From NCBI GenBank assembly GCA_019638595.1, contig JAHBTJ010000026.1, positions 32,454 to 96,453 on the forward strand: DNA of 64,000 nucleotides. The letters are read 5' to 3'. Positions 18,296-27,236 of the stretch are shown piece by piece. This DNA is from Chitinophagaceae bacterium (lineage in GTDB: Bacteria; Bacteroidota; Bacteroidia; Chitinophagales; Chitinophagaceae). How positions within the stretch are numbered: position 1 is the first letter of the stretch; each line of letters opens with the position of its first letter. A program made the translations under genes and the position numbers. The notes under the pieces were generated by a model that worked only from the letters and a program-made list of their open reading frames with translations, did not search any database and had not been told where the DNA came from.

Positions 18296-18340
18296 TTACC
18301 ATCCCGGGTTTTGTTCCAGGTTGGGATCTTTGTCTATTTC
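18296..18340 (-). pseudogene. Remnant of a SusD C-terminus (14 codons plus stop)
   Basis: The complement of 18340-18296 reads E-I-D-K-D-P-N-L-E-Q-N-P-G-W and then a stop. This matches the well-known C-terminal ending of SusD/RagB proteins (EI..NP.L.QNPG[WY]). The frame just upstream has an in-frame stop and no further SusD sequence. A SusD tail directly before a VCBS lipoprotein gene is the normal order in Bacteroidota, so the rest of the SusC/SusD pair appears to have been deleted. Confidence 0.75.
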
Positions 18341-18403
18341 TGATTAATGCGTCTTTCATTCATATATCTTTCCTTTGTTAAATTCACGCAAACGTTTGCC
18401 ATT

Positions 18404-18480
18404 ATGGGCTATCAGCTTTCAGCTATGAGTTGCGAACCTTAACACCCCTGTGCCTGAAACTTGCAACCTGTAACCGACAA
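18404..18480. repeat. Heptamer array 3 (short, reverse polarity)
   Basis: Units TGGGCTA, TCAGCTT and TCAGCTA, an irregular middle, then CCTGAAA, CTTGCAA and CCTGTAA. It ends at the terminator of the next gene. Confidence 0.65.
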
Positions 18481-18510
18481 AAAAAGACCCTTCCGGAGAA
18501 AGGTCCTTTT
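18481..18510 (-). terminator. Terminator of the DUF4412-like gene
   Basis: On the minus strand an imperfect stem AAAAGGACC.TTC / GAAGGGTCTTTT is followed by a run of seven T. It lies 30 bp after the stop at 18541. Confidence 0.7.
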
Positions 18511-18540
18511 GGATTGTTAGTAGCCCCAAAACCAATATTG

Positions 18541-19413
18541 TTACTGACCCGGTCTGCCCTGCCGCATAAACATATTCTGCATTTCGCTGGCCGGTTTCAG
18601 CTCTATGCCTTTAGGCACTTCAAATGTTTTATCTGGTATTACAGCATCCAGCTCTACCTTAGTTACTTCCATGTTCATTTTAAAGCCATTGGGCCTGCTC
18701 ATTTCGTACCCCATCACAAAACCTTCTATCTTATCAAGCCCCGCAAATCCTCCAAATCCTATCCTGCCTCTTCCGCCGCCAAAGCTACCGCTAAACCCTC
18801 TTCCGCCACCGCCAAATCCCGCGTTCCCGGAAGCAGGATAACCTTCGGCCATTTTAAATTCAGGAGCATACCAAACCGTTAGCTCATTCTCCTCTCCCTG
18901 TCTTGTTTTAGTTTTTACGATAGCTTTTTTACAGGTATAGCCTGCTATTTTTTTTGTTTCCTCTGCTTTTACTATTTCAACTTCCGGAGCCGTAAAATTG
19001 TTTTGTGTATTTTGTCCACCCCTGGCTTCCCGTAGCGAGTCCATACGTTCCTGCATTCTCTTTCTCATTTCAGCTTCATCCGCCTCATTGCTATAATAGC
19101 CTGTTTTACGCCCCATAGCTTCTATAATAGTAGTAGTTTTTTTATTCAGGCGGTCAATGATCACCGTATTGTTACCAAAATCGGTTTCACTGAAAGTTTT
19201 TATAAAATTTTTCGAAAAAAATACTGTATTCTTACTCTCCATCCCGGTAGGAAAACCTCCTCCATCACCATCTCCTTCCTGCTGCCGGTTGGGATTTTCC
19301 GGAAACGTAATTTCAGTTTTTGACTTAACAACGGCACTTTCAATTGTTTTTTGCTGTGCCGTTATACACAATGCAATCAGAAAAAACAAGCCGGTCAATG
19401 CAGACTTCTTCAT
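18541..19413 (-). CDS. Secreted DUF4412/GLPGLI-like protein with Gly-rich loop
   Basis: About 290 residues from the ATG at 19413; a TTG two codons upstream is less likely. A signal peptide (MKKSALTGLFFLIALCITAQ) is followed by a strand-rich domain. The block KKIAGYTCKKAIVKTK then WYAPEF is typical of DUF4412-like and GLPGLI-like periplasmic proteins of Bacteroidota. Residues about 190-225 form a glycine-rich segment (GFGGGGRGF, FGGGRGRIGFGG). Function unknown; it has its own -7 box and terminator. Confidence 0.75.
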   Translation of the reverse strand: MKKSALTGLFFLIALCITAQQKTIESAVVKSKTEITFPENPNRQQEGDGDGGGFPTGMESKNTVFFSKNFIKTFSETDFGNNTVIIDRLNKKTTTIIEAMGRKTGYYSNEADEAEMRKRMQERMDSLREARGGQNTQNNFTAPEVEIVKAEETKKIAGYTCKKAIVKTKTRQGEENELTVWYAPEFKMAEGYPASGNAGFGGGGRGFSGSFGGGRGRIGFGGFAGLDKIEGFVMGYEMSRPNGFKMNMEVTKVELDAVIPDKTFEVPKGIELKPASEMQNMFMRQGRPGQ

Positions 19414-19430
19414 GCTCAAATATTATATAC

Positions 19431-19438
19431 CAAAATTA
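19431..19438 (-). promoter_or_regulatory. -7 box of the DUF4412-like gene
   Basis: The complement reads TAATTTTG. The predicted +1 near 19427 leaves a 14-nt leader. Confidence 0.6.
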
Positions 19439-19481
19439 CAATGTGTACGAATCTGTTATTGCCGGTAGAAGTTAAATAAGG

Positions 19482-20678
19482 TTAATAAGTTGCAAAAAAG
19501 CAAACAGATCCTCCCACCCATTCCTTGTCCTTGTTGTACCTGACCCCTATCATTTTTCCTTTGCTGAGGCGGGCAAGGTTAATAGCTGCATGGGGGCGGG
19601 CATCTCCATCGGGCCACACATACATCATTCTTATTTCCGCTTTGGCAGGCATATCGGGCGTTTCTATTACATCGGCATACTTCACCTTGCGCTGCAATAT
19701 CCAGTTTTCGGGATCTTTTATATCAGCCAGGTCTTCGGGACGAACGTCTATCACTACCCCCTGGCCGGCAAAAGAGAACAATGGCTTTAAAACATAGTTT
19801 TCAATATCGGCGGGCTTTTCTTTCAGCTCATTCAAAAAATAGGTTGCTGGTACATAAGGATGATCTATAAACGGCAACGTAAACTTGCTGATCCTGTAAA
19901 ACCAGTTAGGATGCGGCACCCATTCCACTTCCCAGTTTTGGGTGATATCAATAATATTGCCCAGCTTATCTGCCTGCGCTTTCAGATCGTCAAAGATCAC
20001 ACGATTGTAAATTCTGTGAATGGGTGTTTTTTTACCCGCTTTCATATAGAACAGCTTTTTCCCTTCGGCAATCAATTCGGTTATACATACAGGTTGTATC
20101 CCGGTATACTCCTCCGTACAATAAAAATCAATCCGGGTTTTCTGTTCGTGCGGTTTTATTTCCAGTAAAATAACATGCTCCACATTATGCCCGTTCAATA
20201 ACAGCTTTTTAAGCATTGCCAAATAGCTGTCTTTCGTGTATCCGTTCAGGTAGTGGCTGTAGTTTTCCGGTATGTCAAAATGTTTTCTTATAACATCCGG
20301 GTAATATACCTGGAAGCCAAACAAAGTAGGAAATCCCTGCATCTCTATTAATTGCGGCTCCAGCTCATTTTTTTCGTTTATGCACACTCCAAAATCAAAA
20401 GCGATCATATGACTATGATCGTTTTCTCCCTGCACATATTCATTTGCCGGAATGGCTCTTTCCGTCATCTGCTTAAACGAAGGATCGGCTATTACATCAA
20501 TAATACTTTCGCAGGCATCCAGCATCTTTTTGGTAAAAGCGGCATCAACAAAAACGGGTGTTTCCGCTATCCTGAATTCAATAGCGCCGGGATGATATGC
20601 ATGTAATTCCTGTAATAACGATTGATATTTATTTTGAGTAAACTCCTGGTTAAATGCTTTTCGTAAGTGAGGTACCAT
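19482..20678 (-). CDS. ATP-grasp superfamily protein, substrate unknown
   Basis: 398 residues, cytosolic. The C-terminal half has ATP-grasp features: YVLKPLFSFAGQGVVID (the nucleotide-binding lysine and flexible Gly loop), WILQRKVKYADVIETPD, and a final metal-binding part AEIRMMYVWPDG...AAINLARLSKG. The N-terminal half contains DFGVCINEKNELEPQLIEMQGFPT, as in glutathionylspermidine synthase-like or peptide-ligase-like relatives. A type I glutamine amidotransferase is encoded nearby in the same direction (23203-24060), with one rightward gene between. The two may supply one amide-forming activity, which is inference. Substrate not known. Confidence 0.78.
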   Translation of the reverse strand: MVPHLRKAFNQEFTQNKYQSLLQELHAYHPGAIEFRIAETPVFVDAAFTKKMLDACESIIDVIADPSFKQMTERAIPANEYVQGENDHSHMIAFDFGVCINEKNELEPQLIEMQGFPTLFGFQVYYPDVIRKHFDIPENYSHYLNGYTKDSYLAMLKKLLLNGHNVEHVILLEIKPHEQKTRIDFYCTEEYTGIQPVCITELIAEGKKLFYMKAGKKTPIHRIYNRVIFDDLKAQADKLGNIIDITQNWEVEWVPHPNWFYRISKFTLPFIDHPYVPATYFLNELKEKPADIENYVLKPLFSFAGQGVVIDVRPEDLADIKDPENWILQRKVKYADVIETPDMPAKAEIRMMYVWPDGDARPHAAINLARLSKGKMIGVRYNKDKEWVGGSVCFFATY

Positions 20679-20720
20679 GTGTACAAGTTTGTAGTAAGGT
20701 AGTGAATTATTATTATATCA

Positions 20721-20878
20721 GGCTGCGAGGTGCGGGTTGCAAGGTGCAGGTTACAGGTTGCAGGTTACAAGTTTCCGGTAGTTTGTGGTTTGTAGTTTGA
20801 AGTTTCTTCTCAACCATAAACTATAAACACCTGATAGCTGACAGCTCACAGCCCATTGCTGATAGCTGAAAGCCCTGT
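20721..20878. repeat. Heptamer array 4 (forward polarity, the longest regular one)
   Basis: About 20 units: GGTTGCA/GGTTACA-type, then AGTTTGT/GGTTTGT, then CCATAAA and CTATAAA, then GCTGACA/GCTCACA/GCCCATT/GCTGATA. Short irregular joints of 9-13 bp stand at the module changes. It lies between two divergent genes. No promoter is readable inside it. Confidence 0.85.
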
Positions 20879-20994
20879 CATTCCTTACAGTACAGGATAG
20901 TTGTTGCTGGTTGGGTTTGTAAATTCCATTTTTATATATACGGCAATAACTTGCCGTGCTAACGACAATAGTAGAAATCAAAATATTTGCCGGT

Positions 20995-23106
20995 ATGAAT
21001 AATTGGAAAGGACTTGCGCTATTTTTTATTTTATCAGGTTTTAGCATGCTGAAAGTCTCAGCACAGAGCAAACCATTCAATCTCTTACATGATAATTTGC
21101 ATGACCTGGAATTAAAACAGGCAGATGGTGCTTATGTAATTCTTACTTCAGGCAGCGACCCTTATCTTTTTACACAACCAGTTGAGCAAGGCCTGCAACC
21201 CGATGAAACTATTTTGACATTCGAATACTTTTCTCCAGACTACCTTGATAATTTCCAGGTATTTTTTGGGCCACCAATAAGCGAAAATAAAAGTATCAGT
21301 TCCGAACTCGGTATACGGGAAGGCTGGACAACACATACCATTGATGTAAGCGATGAAATAAAAGATTGGGGGGCGAAGGGTAGTATAATGCGCTTTGATT
21401 TTGGCGGAGCACCTAATTATCATATTCAGATTCGTAATATTCATTTCAGAAAACCAACCTCAGAAGAGTTACAAAAGAAAGCAGCACGCGAAAGAGTAAA
21501 GCAGGCGGAAGCACTCATCAAAACAAAACTGGAAGAATATTTAAGTCATCATTTCGTGTGTAGCATTAGCCAGGTAACAGTAAATAAAGAAAAAATCCTG
21601 ATCAAAGGAAATGGAAACCTGGCTGATATGTATATCGCAGAAGTGCAGTTGCAGGATGATATACAGCTTATGCAACAGTTTTCGTCACTAACTACTGTTA
21701 ACAGTAAAAATGATTTTACAATTACCCTTAACCGTTATATAGAGAGAAATGGAATAAAGTATGATCGTTTACTATCAAAATGGGCGATTGTCCAAAAAAA
21801 AGTAAATGGCTATACGCTGCAATCGCAGGCAAGATATGCAGACTATATTGAGCCGCTATATAACCTTCCGGAAGAGACATTGAGAGGCAAAAAGGGAATC
21901 GGGGGTTTTTCAGCAACGGGCAGAGCACCCGTAAGCGATATTGATTCACTCGGCATTACCAGTGTTACAGTAAATATGTGGATCACAAAAATGATGCGTT
22001 CAAAACCTGGTGCAGACAATATTTCTTTTAATTATAATGGCAAAACATATTATGCCAACAAGCGCTGGGTAGAAAACATGGACAAAACATTACAACTCAC
22101 CGCACAAAAAAATATTATCGTTTCTTCTATCATCCTTATTGATAAAGCGGTTAATTGCGACGATAAGGAAATAGGGAGAATATTTCAGCATCCTGATTGT
22201 GATCCGGCAGGGATATACAGTATGGCAAATATGACTACTGCCGAAGGTGTTGAATATTACGCAGCAGCTATTGATTTTTTAGCTCAGCGTTATAGCAGGC
22301 CTGATAAAAAATATGGACGTATTCATAACTGGATTGTTCATAATGAAGTAGACGCAGGCTGGGTTTGGACCAATATGGGTGAAAAAGATAAGTTGTTGTT
22401 TATGGATACCTATCATAAATCTATGCGCCTCATTCACAATATTGCCAGAAAGTACAACCCATACGCAAAGGCTTTTATAACCCTTACTCATTTTTGGGCA
22501 TGGACAGTGGATAAACATTTTTATCATTCAGTTGATTTGTTAAACATTCTACTGGATTATTCTGCTAAAGAAGGAGACTTTGAATGGGGCATTGCACACC
22601 ACCCCTATCCTGAGTCGCTCTTTGAACCCAAAAGCTGGCTTGACCAAAAATGTGAGTTCAACTTTAACACCCCGCTTATTACTTTTAAAAATATAGAGGT
22701 ACTGAATACATGGGTAAAACAACCTTACACCCGGTTTCTTGGTAAAATAAGAAGAACAGTCTTTCTTTCTGAACAGGGCCCTAACTCAAAAGACTATACT
22801 GACAAAAGCTTAACCGAACAAGCTGCAAGCATGGCGTATGTATGGAAAAAAATTAAAAACCTTGATGCCATAGATGCTTTTCAATTTCACAATTGGGTAG
22901 ATGACCGGGGCGAAGGTGGCCTGAGAATCGGTTTACGCAGGTTCCTGGACGACAAAGACGATCCCGGAGGCAAGAAGCCGGTATGGTATGTTTTTAGAGA
23001 TATTGAAACAGCCAGGGAGGAAAGTAGCTGTGAATTTGCAAAACCGGTTATTGGTATCAATCATTGGGATGAGGTATTATATAGTAAGCAGATCACTGAG
23101 AAATAG
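20995..23106 (+). CDS. Secreted DUF5722-like protein (glycoside hydrolase-like barrel)
   Basis: About 703 residues from the ATG at 20995, which gives a proper signal peptide (MNNWKGLALFFILSGF, cut near VSAQS). Residues about 30-150 form a strand-rich, carbohydrate-binding-like region (MRFDFGGAPNYHIQIRNIHF). The C-terminal 430 residues read like a TIM barrel: NWIVHNEVDAGWVW holds a candidate acid/base Glu after Asn, and TVFLSEQGPNS holds a second Glu, as in clan-A glycosidases. This matches my memory of DUF5722 proteins. By eye the gene is richer in A and T than its neighbours, which could mean transfer. Enzyme activity is inference. Confidence 0.72.
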   Translation: MNNWKGLALFFILSGFSMLKVSAQSKPFNLLHDNLHDLELKQADGAYVILTSGSDPYLFTQPVEQGLQPDETILTFEYFSPDYLDNFQVFFGPPISENKSISSELGIREGWTTHTIDVSDEIKDWGAKGSIMRFDFGGAPNYHIQIRNIHFRKPTSEELQKKAARERVKQAEALIKTKLEEYLSHHFVCSISQVTVNKEKILIKGNGNLADMYIAEVQLQDDIQLMQQFSSLTTVNSKNDFTITLNRYIERNGIKYDRLLSKWAIVQKKVNGYTLQSQARYADYIEPLYNLPEETLRGKKGIGGFSATGRAPVSDIDSLGITSVTVNMWITKMMRSKPGADNISFNYNGKTYYANKRWVENMDKTLQLTAQKNIIVSSIILIDKAVNCDDKEIGRIFQHPDCDPAGIYSMANMTTAEGVEYYAAAIDFLAQRYSRPDKKYGRIHNWIVHNEVDAGWVWTNMGEKDKLLFMDTYHKSMRLIHNIARKYNPYAKAFITLTHFWAWTVDKHFYHSVDLLNILLDYSAKEGDFEWGIAHHPYPESLFEPKSWLDQKCEFNFNTPLITFKNIEVLNTWVKQPYTRFLGKIRRTVFLSEQGPNSKDYTDKSLTEQAASMAYVWKKIKNLDAIDAFQFHNWVDDRGEGGLRIGLRRFLDDKDDPGGKKPVWYVFRDIETAREESSCEFAKPVIGINHWDEVLYSKQITEK

Positions 23107-23196
23107 AGTAAACGATAATGACATATTACATAGACCAAAAAGAATTAGAGAAAACATAGGAATATGAGCATGTGGAAATAATAGTTTTTTGTGTAA

Positions 23197-23223
23197 CAAA
23201 CCCTAAACCCTAAACTCCAAACC
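23197..23223. repeat. Heptamer array 5 (short; overlaps the amidotransferase stop)
   Basis: Two CCCTAAA units and one CTCCAAA unit in direct succession. On the minus strand they encode the last residues of the amidotransferase and supply its TAG stop. Confidence 0.7.
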
Positions 23224-24060
23224 TTCTGCCTGCAGATGCTCTACCGCCTGGTCAAGGAAATTAGGCAGCACATGCGAATAGGTCCATAAGATTTTATCGG
23301 GGTCGTTCAACTGCTCGATCATGGAAGCCCATTTGGCTTCGCCATGCGCCTCTATTACACCCTTTTTTTTATCCTCCCGCTGCAGGTACATACTCATGCC
23401 GATCGCATCTGCTTCAGGATGAAACTGCGTACCGATCATATAGTCATTAAACCGGATGGCCATTACAGCCCGTTCCAGCGGTACATGAGGTCTTTCTTTT
23501 TCAATACACAAGATAGCGGCCCCCGACTGCTGTAACCTTTGCATATCAGGACTTACCACCTGGTAGTCACGGCTATCCACCACATAAAAAGGATCGCTTA
23601 ATCCCTCGAATATGAGTTCATTTTTTCCATCTTCCAGTAAATGAATGGGAAAAACGCCAAAAGAGGTAGACTTTCTTTTATTGACGATAGCAATTTTATA
23701 ATGCCTGCAGATAAGCTGGTATGAATGGCAGATAAAAAAAACAAATTTCTTTTGAATATGTGCAGCGTTGCCGTTCCAGGACTCAATCTGCTGAAACCAG
23801 TCAAAATAACGGTTTTCCCATTCCGAGCCTTCACTTTCAAGGGGGCTGCCCGGCCCGCCGCTTGATATATATATGTCGTAAGACATGCCAGGTGTTTCTA
23901 ATTTTTGCCTCACATCAAATTCATCCCATTCCATATCCAGGTCATTCGCTTCTCCGTACTGGTTTAAGATCTCCCTGATACAACGCATTCCCTGGTTAGG
24001 CACTCCTTCATACAGGTCAAGAACGGCTACCCGAATGTTTCTCTTTTGCCTCAATTTCAT
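23203..24060 (-). CDS. Class I glutamine amidotransferase-like protein
   Basis: 285 residues. The nucleophile elbow is FFICHSYQL (Cys near residue 110), and the His-Glu pair is in GTQFHPEAD, so the catalytic triad is complete. SSGGPGSPLE supplies the oxyanion region. It resembles the glutaminase part of GMP synthase, but no synthetase domain is present. It is a likely partner of the ATP-grasp protein encoded at 19482-20678 (inference). The -7 box TACATTTG ends 4 nt before the ATG, so the mRNA is predicted to be leaderless. The last codons and the stop are made of heptamer-array sequence, so the C-terminus may have been replaced. Confidence 0.82.
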   Translation of the reverse strand: MKLRQKRNIRVAVLDLYEGVPNQGMRCIREILNQYGEANDLDMEWDEFDVRQKLETPGMSYDIYISSGGPGSPLESEGSEWENRYFDWFQQIESWNGNAAHIQKKFVFFICHSYQLICRHYKIAIVNKRKSTSFGVFPIHLLEDGKNELIFEGLSDPFYVVDSRDYQVVSPDMQRLQQSGAAILCIEKERPHVPLERAVMAIRFNDYMIGTQFHPEADAIGMSMYLQREDKKKGVIEAHGEAKWASMIEQLNDPDKILWTYSHVLPNFLDQAVEHLQAEGLEFRV

Positions 24061-24064
24061 CGCG

Positions 24065-24072
24065 CAAATGTA
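24065..24072 (-). promoter_or_regulatory. -7 box of the amidotransferase gene
   Basis: The complement reads TACATTTG. The predicted +1 at about 24061 is one base before the ATG at 24060. Confidence 0.65.
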
Positions 24073-24107
24073 CGTTTTTTAGCCGCAGTCAAAATATATC
24101 ATTTCCG

Positions 24108-25121
24108 TTACCACAGCAGTTTAGCAATCCTGCCATCTTTTCCTGCAAGAAAAACAGCTTTCCCGTTTTTTGCCTTGCGGCATACATGAAAGCCCTCCTT
24201 ACTGATTAATCTCCAGTTTTTTCCGCCGTCTTCAGAAACATCCACTCCCGAAGTTCCACAGGCTATCAGCCGTTTGCCCGATATATATTCCACGCAGCTT
24301 CTGTAACCATACGGGGGTGTTTCAGGTAATAGCCAGGTTTTACCGCCATCGTTACTGATCGCCGCATTTTGCACAGCTACCGTATCGGCAGTAAAATCGC
24401 CGCCTACTACCAGCATTTGCTTTGCCGGTTTTCTTTTTTTATTGTTGAATACGGCAATCGAGTTCGCCCCCGTAGTTTCCTTACCCTGCATAACAGGCAA
24501 CGTAATTTGCTGATCGCGTATAAACAACCTTGAATATTTACCACCGGTAACAAAAACAGCTTCCGATAAAGAAAGCGGGCGGATATTGGTACCGCTTGCG
24601 GCAAATAACGCTTCTCCCTCCATCGCCTGCGGATAATTCTCATGAGGCAACCCCTGCCAGCTATCTCCGCCATCAAAGGTTCGCGCTATAAATATTTTAC
24701 CCTCTACCGGATCTCCGATAACAATTCCACTCTGCTCATTCCAAAATTCCATGGCGTCTAAAAACATTCCTTTCCTTTTATCCTCAAAAACAACTTTCCA
24801 TGTATTGCCACCATCGTTTGTTTTTAATATATAAGCCGGCTCGCCAATGCTCATAATAACAGCAGTAACTGCGTCAAATGCTTCAATATCCCGGAAATCA
24901 TTTTTTTCAAATCCCTTTACCTGCATCCATTTCCAGGTTTTACCGCTGTCAACCGATCTTCCGGTCATTCCGTTGCTGCCACTTACCCAAATTACCTTAT
25001 CGTCAACCACGCTTAACCCGCGTATTGAAACAGAAGTGCTTTCTGTAAGAACAGTCAACTGCTGACAATAAGAAACCAAAGGGATCTGCAACAGGAAGAT
25101 GAAAACAATTTTGGAAAACAT
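24108..25121 (-). CDS. Secreted YCF48/Ycf48-like beta-propeller protein
   Basis: About 337 residues from the ATG at 25121, which begins a signal peptide (MFSKIVFIFLLQIPLVSYCQ). The mature part repeats a sialidase/BNR-like signature: SVDSGKTWKW, TNDGGNTWKV, TFDGGDSWQG, SNDGGKTWLL and SEDGGKNWRL. These five Asp-box-type motifs mark propeller blades as in YCF48/photosystem II assembly factor-like proteins. A -7 box with one mismatch (CATATTTG) lies near 25145. It is divergent from pcm. Function in a non-photosynthetic host is unknown. Confidence 0.8.
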   Translation of the reverse strand: MFSKIVFIFLLQIPLVSYCQQLTVLTESTSVSIRGLSVVDDKVIWVSGSNGMTGRSVDSGKTWKWMQVKGFEKNDFRDIEAFDAVTAVIMSIGEPAYILKTNDGGNTWKVVFEDKRKGMFLDAMEFWNEQSGIVIGDPVEGKIFIARTFDGGDSWQGLPHENYPQAMEGEALFAASGTNIRPLSLSEAVFVTGGKYSRLFIRDQQITLPVMQGKETTGANSIAVFNNKKRKPAKQMLVVGGDFTADTVAVQNAAISNDGGKTWLLPETPPYGYRSCVEYISGKRLIACGTSGVDVSEDGGKNWRLISKEGFHVCRKAKNGKAVFLAGKDGRIAKLLW

Positions 25122-25206
25122 GTTACGATATTTATTGCAGATACAAATATGCAACTCTTTTATTCGTTAAGAACAGTAATATAAAGGATAGGTTTTTTAT
25201 CTTGCA

Positions 25207-25887
25207 ATGCTTATGAGAAAGTACGAAGACGAATATCGCCACAAAGGACTACGTAAAAAATTAATAGACTCACTCCGGGCCAAAGGTATTACCGATGAAC
25301 GGTTACTGGATGCCATGAACAATATTCCACGGCATTTTTTTATGGACCTCGCGCTGGACAGGATAGCCTACGAAGACAGGGCTTTTCCTATCGGGGAAGG
25401 ACAAACGATCTCTCAGCCTTATACGGTTGCCTATCAAACCCAGTTGCTGGAAGTAAAGCCATTCGACAAAGTACTGGAAATAGGTACGGGAAGCGCTTAC
25501 CAAACCTGCGTGCTGGCACAACTGGGTGCACAGGTATTTACCATAGAAAGACAAAAGAAGCTGTTTGACCGGAACAAAAGCTTTGAATACATCAAAAAAT
25601 ACCCGGCAGTAAAATATTTTTATGGCGATGGATACGAGGGGTTGCCCACATTTGCACCATTTGATAAAATACTTATTACAGCAGCAGCTCCTTACATTCC
25701 CCCGGCATTGATTGAACAATTAAAACCCGGGGGAAAAATGGTTATCCCGGTTGATGAAAATGAGACACAACGTATGCTCAGGCTTACCAAAAAACCGGAT
25801 GGCAGTTATTCGGAAGAAAAATTCGACTCTTTTTCATTTGTAAAAATGCTGGAAGGAAAAACCAACGGTAATGGTAACGGCAAATAA
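25207..25887 (+). CDS. pcm: Protein-L-isoaspartate O-methyltransferase
   Basis: 226 residues, the normal length. Family motifs are present: IPRHFFMD near residue 40, GQTISQPYTVAYQTQLLE near 65-82, the SAM-binding motif VLEIGTGSAYQTCVLAQLG, VFTIERQ, and the late GGKMVIPV. It repairs isoaspartyl residues in aged proteins with S-adenosylmethionine. The C-terminal end TNGNGNGK is low complexity. An ATG two codons further (25213) is also possible. Confidence 0.92.
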   Translation: MLMRKYEDEYRHKGLRKKLIDSLRAKGITDERLLDAMNNIPRHFFMDLALDRIAYEDRAFPIGEGQTISQPYTVAYQTQLLEVKPFDKVLEIGTGSAYQTCVLAQLGAQVFTIERQKKLFDRNKSFEYIKKYPAVKYFYGDGYEGLPTFAPFDKILITAAAPYIPPALIEQLKPGGKMVIPVDENETQRMLRLTKKPDGSYSEEKFDSFSFVKMLEGKTNGNGNGK

Positions 25888-25902
25888 AAAGTTACCGGCT
25901 CT

Positions 25903-26017
25903 TTTGCCACGCTGCTGTTGTCCACCCGAACCAGTTGCACGAATTGGAGCTCTTATGCACCTTGTCTACCCTGCATACGCAATTTATCTGCTGTAGGTTC
26001 AACAACAGGGTGGCAAC
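25903..26017. repeat. Imperfect 18-bp inverted repeat upstream of the Rpn gene
   Basis: Bases 25903-25920 match the reverse complement of 26000-26017 at 15 of 18 positions, with 79 bp between. The region between pcm and the Rpn gene has no other readable gene. It may be an RNA stem or an old mobile-element end. Confidence 0.4.
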
Positions 26018-26112
26018 AGGTAAAAAATATTCACCAGATATCGTATGGGAAAATATCTTACATTTAACCTGTTATATATATTGCACCTTATACAAAGTAA
26101 AACACCCCCGCT

Positions 26113-27087
26113 GTGAACAAAAAAGCTATACCTGGCCATGATAATACCAGCCCCCGCAAAAAAGACGATCCTCTTTTAAAAGCGGCCTTTGAAGAACTTT
26201 TCCCCTACCTGCTTCGCTTTTGTTTCGCCGATGCTGTTAAAGTATTTGATCTCCGTAAAGGCTTTGTGTTTCTTGATAAGGAACTGACCGAACTGTTTCC
26301 CGAGCTCAAAAAGCAGGGAGGAAGCAGGTTTGTTGATCTGTTGGTAAAGGTCTTTCTTAAAAACGGTAAAGAAGAATGGATATTGGTGCATATTGAGATA
26401 CAGGGTAGCAGTACAAAAAATTTTCCGAAACGTATGTTTCAATATTGGTATCGTATATATGACCGCTATGCCGTAGATGTAACTGCCCTGGCAATATTTA
26501 CCGGTAATAAGCGCCAGCAGCATCCCGATACATTCCATAAAATATTTATGGGCACTGAAATTACCTACCGCTACAATGCATATCACATTTTCGATCACTC
26601 CGAAACCGAACTGCTGGCGATGGACAATCCGTTTGCCCTGATCGTGCTGGCAGCGCAGAAAGCATTGTTACAGGGTAAAGTACCGGAAGAAGAGTTGGCG
26701 AACCACCGGCTTACCGTAGCAAAAGCATTGATACAAAGCAAAAAATTCAGCCATAAAAAGATAGAGAAGCTGCTGTTTTTTTTGAAAAATTTTATCTATA
26801 TTGGAAACGATGAAATAAACCGTAAATTTGATACGCAAATTCAACAATTAACAGGAGGTACCATTGCCATGGGTATTATAGAAACCATAAAGAAAATAGA
26901 GCGGGAAGAAGGGATTGAAATAGGTATGGAGAAAGGCATAGAGAAAGGTATGGAGAAAGGTAAACAGGAGGTTATTGAAAACCTGATTACAGAACTTGGA
27001 CTTTCGAATAAGCAGGCTGCCCGTATTGCCAGAGTGCCCGAAGCCTTTGTAAAAAAGATCCGTGCCTCGCTGAAAAAGAAAAAATAA
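26113..27087 (+). CDS. Rpn/PD-(D/E)XK nuclease family protein (transposase_31-like)
   Basis: 324 residues starting at GTG 26113; no ATG is available before the nuclease domain. Nuclease signatures: RFVDLLVKV (Asp75) and LVHIEIQGSS (Glu95, Gln97), the D...ExQ pattern of this family. The middle holds YWYRIYDRYA, seen in the same group. The C-terminus has the charged repeat GMEKGIEKGMEKGK and then a helix-turn-helix-like tail (LGLSNKQAARIARVPEAFV). Relatives promote recombination or act as orphan nucleases, and they often occur in many copies per genome. A strong terminator follows. Confidence 0.82.
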   Translation: MNKKAIPGHDNTSPRKKDDPLLKAAFEELFPYLLRFCFADAVKVFDLRKGFVFLDKELTELFPELKKQGGSRFVDLLVKVFLKNGKEEWILVHIEIQGSSTKNFPKRMFQYWYRIYDRYAVDVTALAIFTGNKRQQHPDTFHKIFMGTEITYRYNAYHIFDHSETELLAMDNPFALIVLAAQKALLQGKVPEEELANHRLTVAKALIQSKKFSHKKIEKLLFFLKNFIYIGNDEINRKFDTQIQQLTGGTIAMGIIETIKKIEREEGIEIGMEKGIEKGMEKGKQEVIENLITELGLSNKQAARIARVPEAFVKKIRASLKKKK

Positions 27088-27103
27088 ATATTTTAAACCC
27101 TAC

Positions 27104-27138
27104 AAAAAAGCTTCTCCGGTAAAATGAGAAGCTTTTTT
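27104..27138 (+). terminator. Strong hairpin terminator after the Rpn gene
   Basis: 27104-27116 pairs perfectly with 27126-27138 (13 bp, ending in a T-run of seven). It could work in both directions. Confidence 0.85.
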
Positions 27139-27236
27139 TGTAATTAGCTGTAGTATATGGTTACTTTTTCCTTATTTAACCACTCAAAACGAATCCGTCA
27201 TTACCCCTGGAACGTTACCGTATTTTCAGGAATACC

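Noticed and set aside
23197-23223. CCCTAAA units as plant telomere contamination
   Set aside because: They are inside a bacterial gene end and belong to the same 7-bp family as the other arrays.
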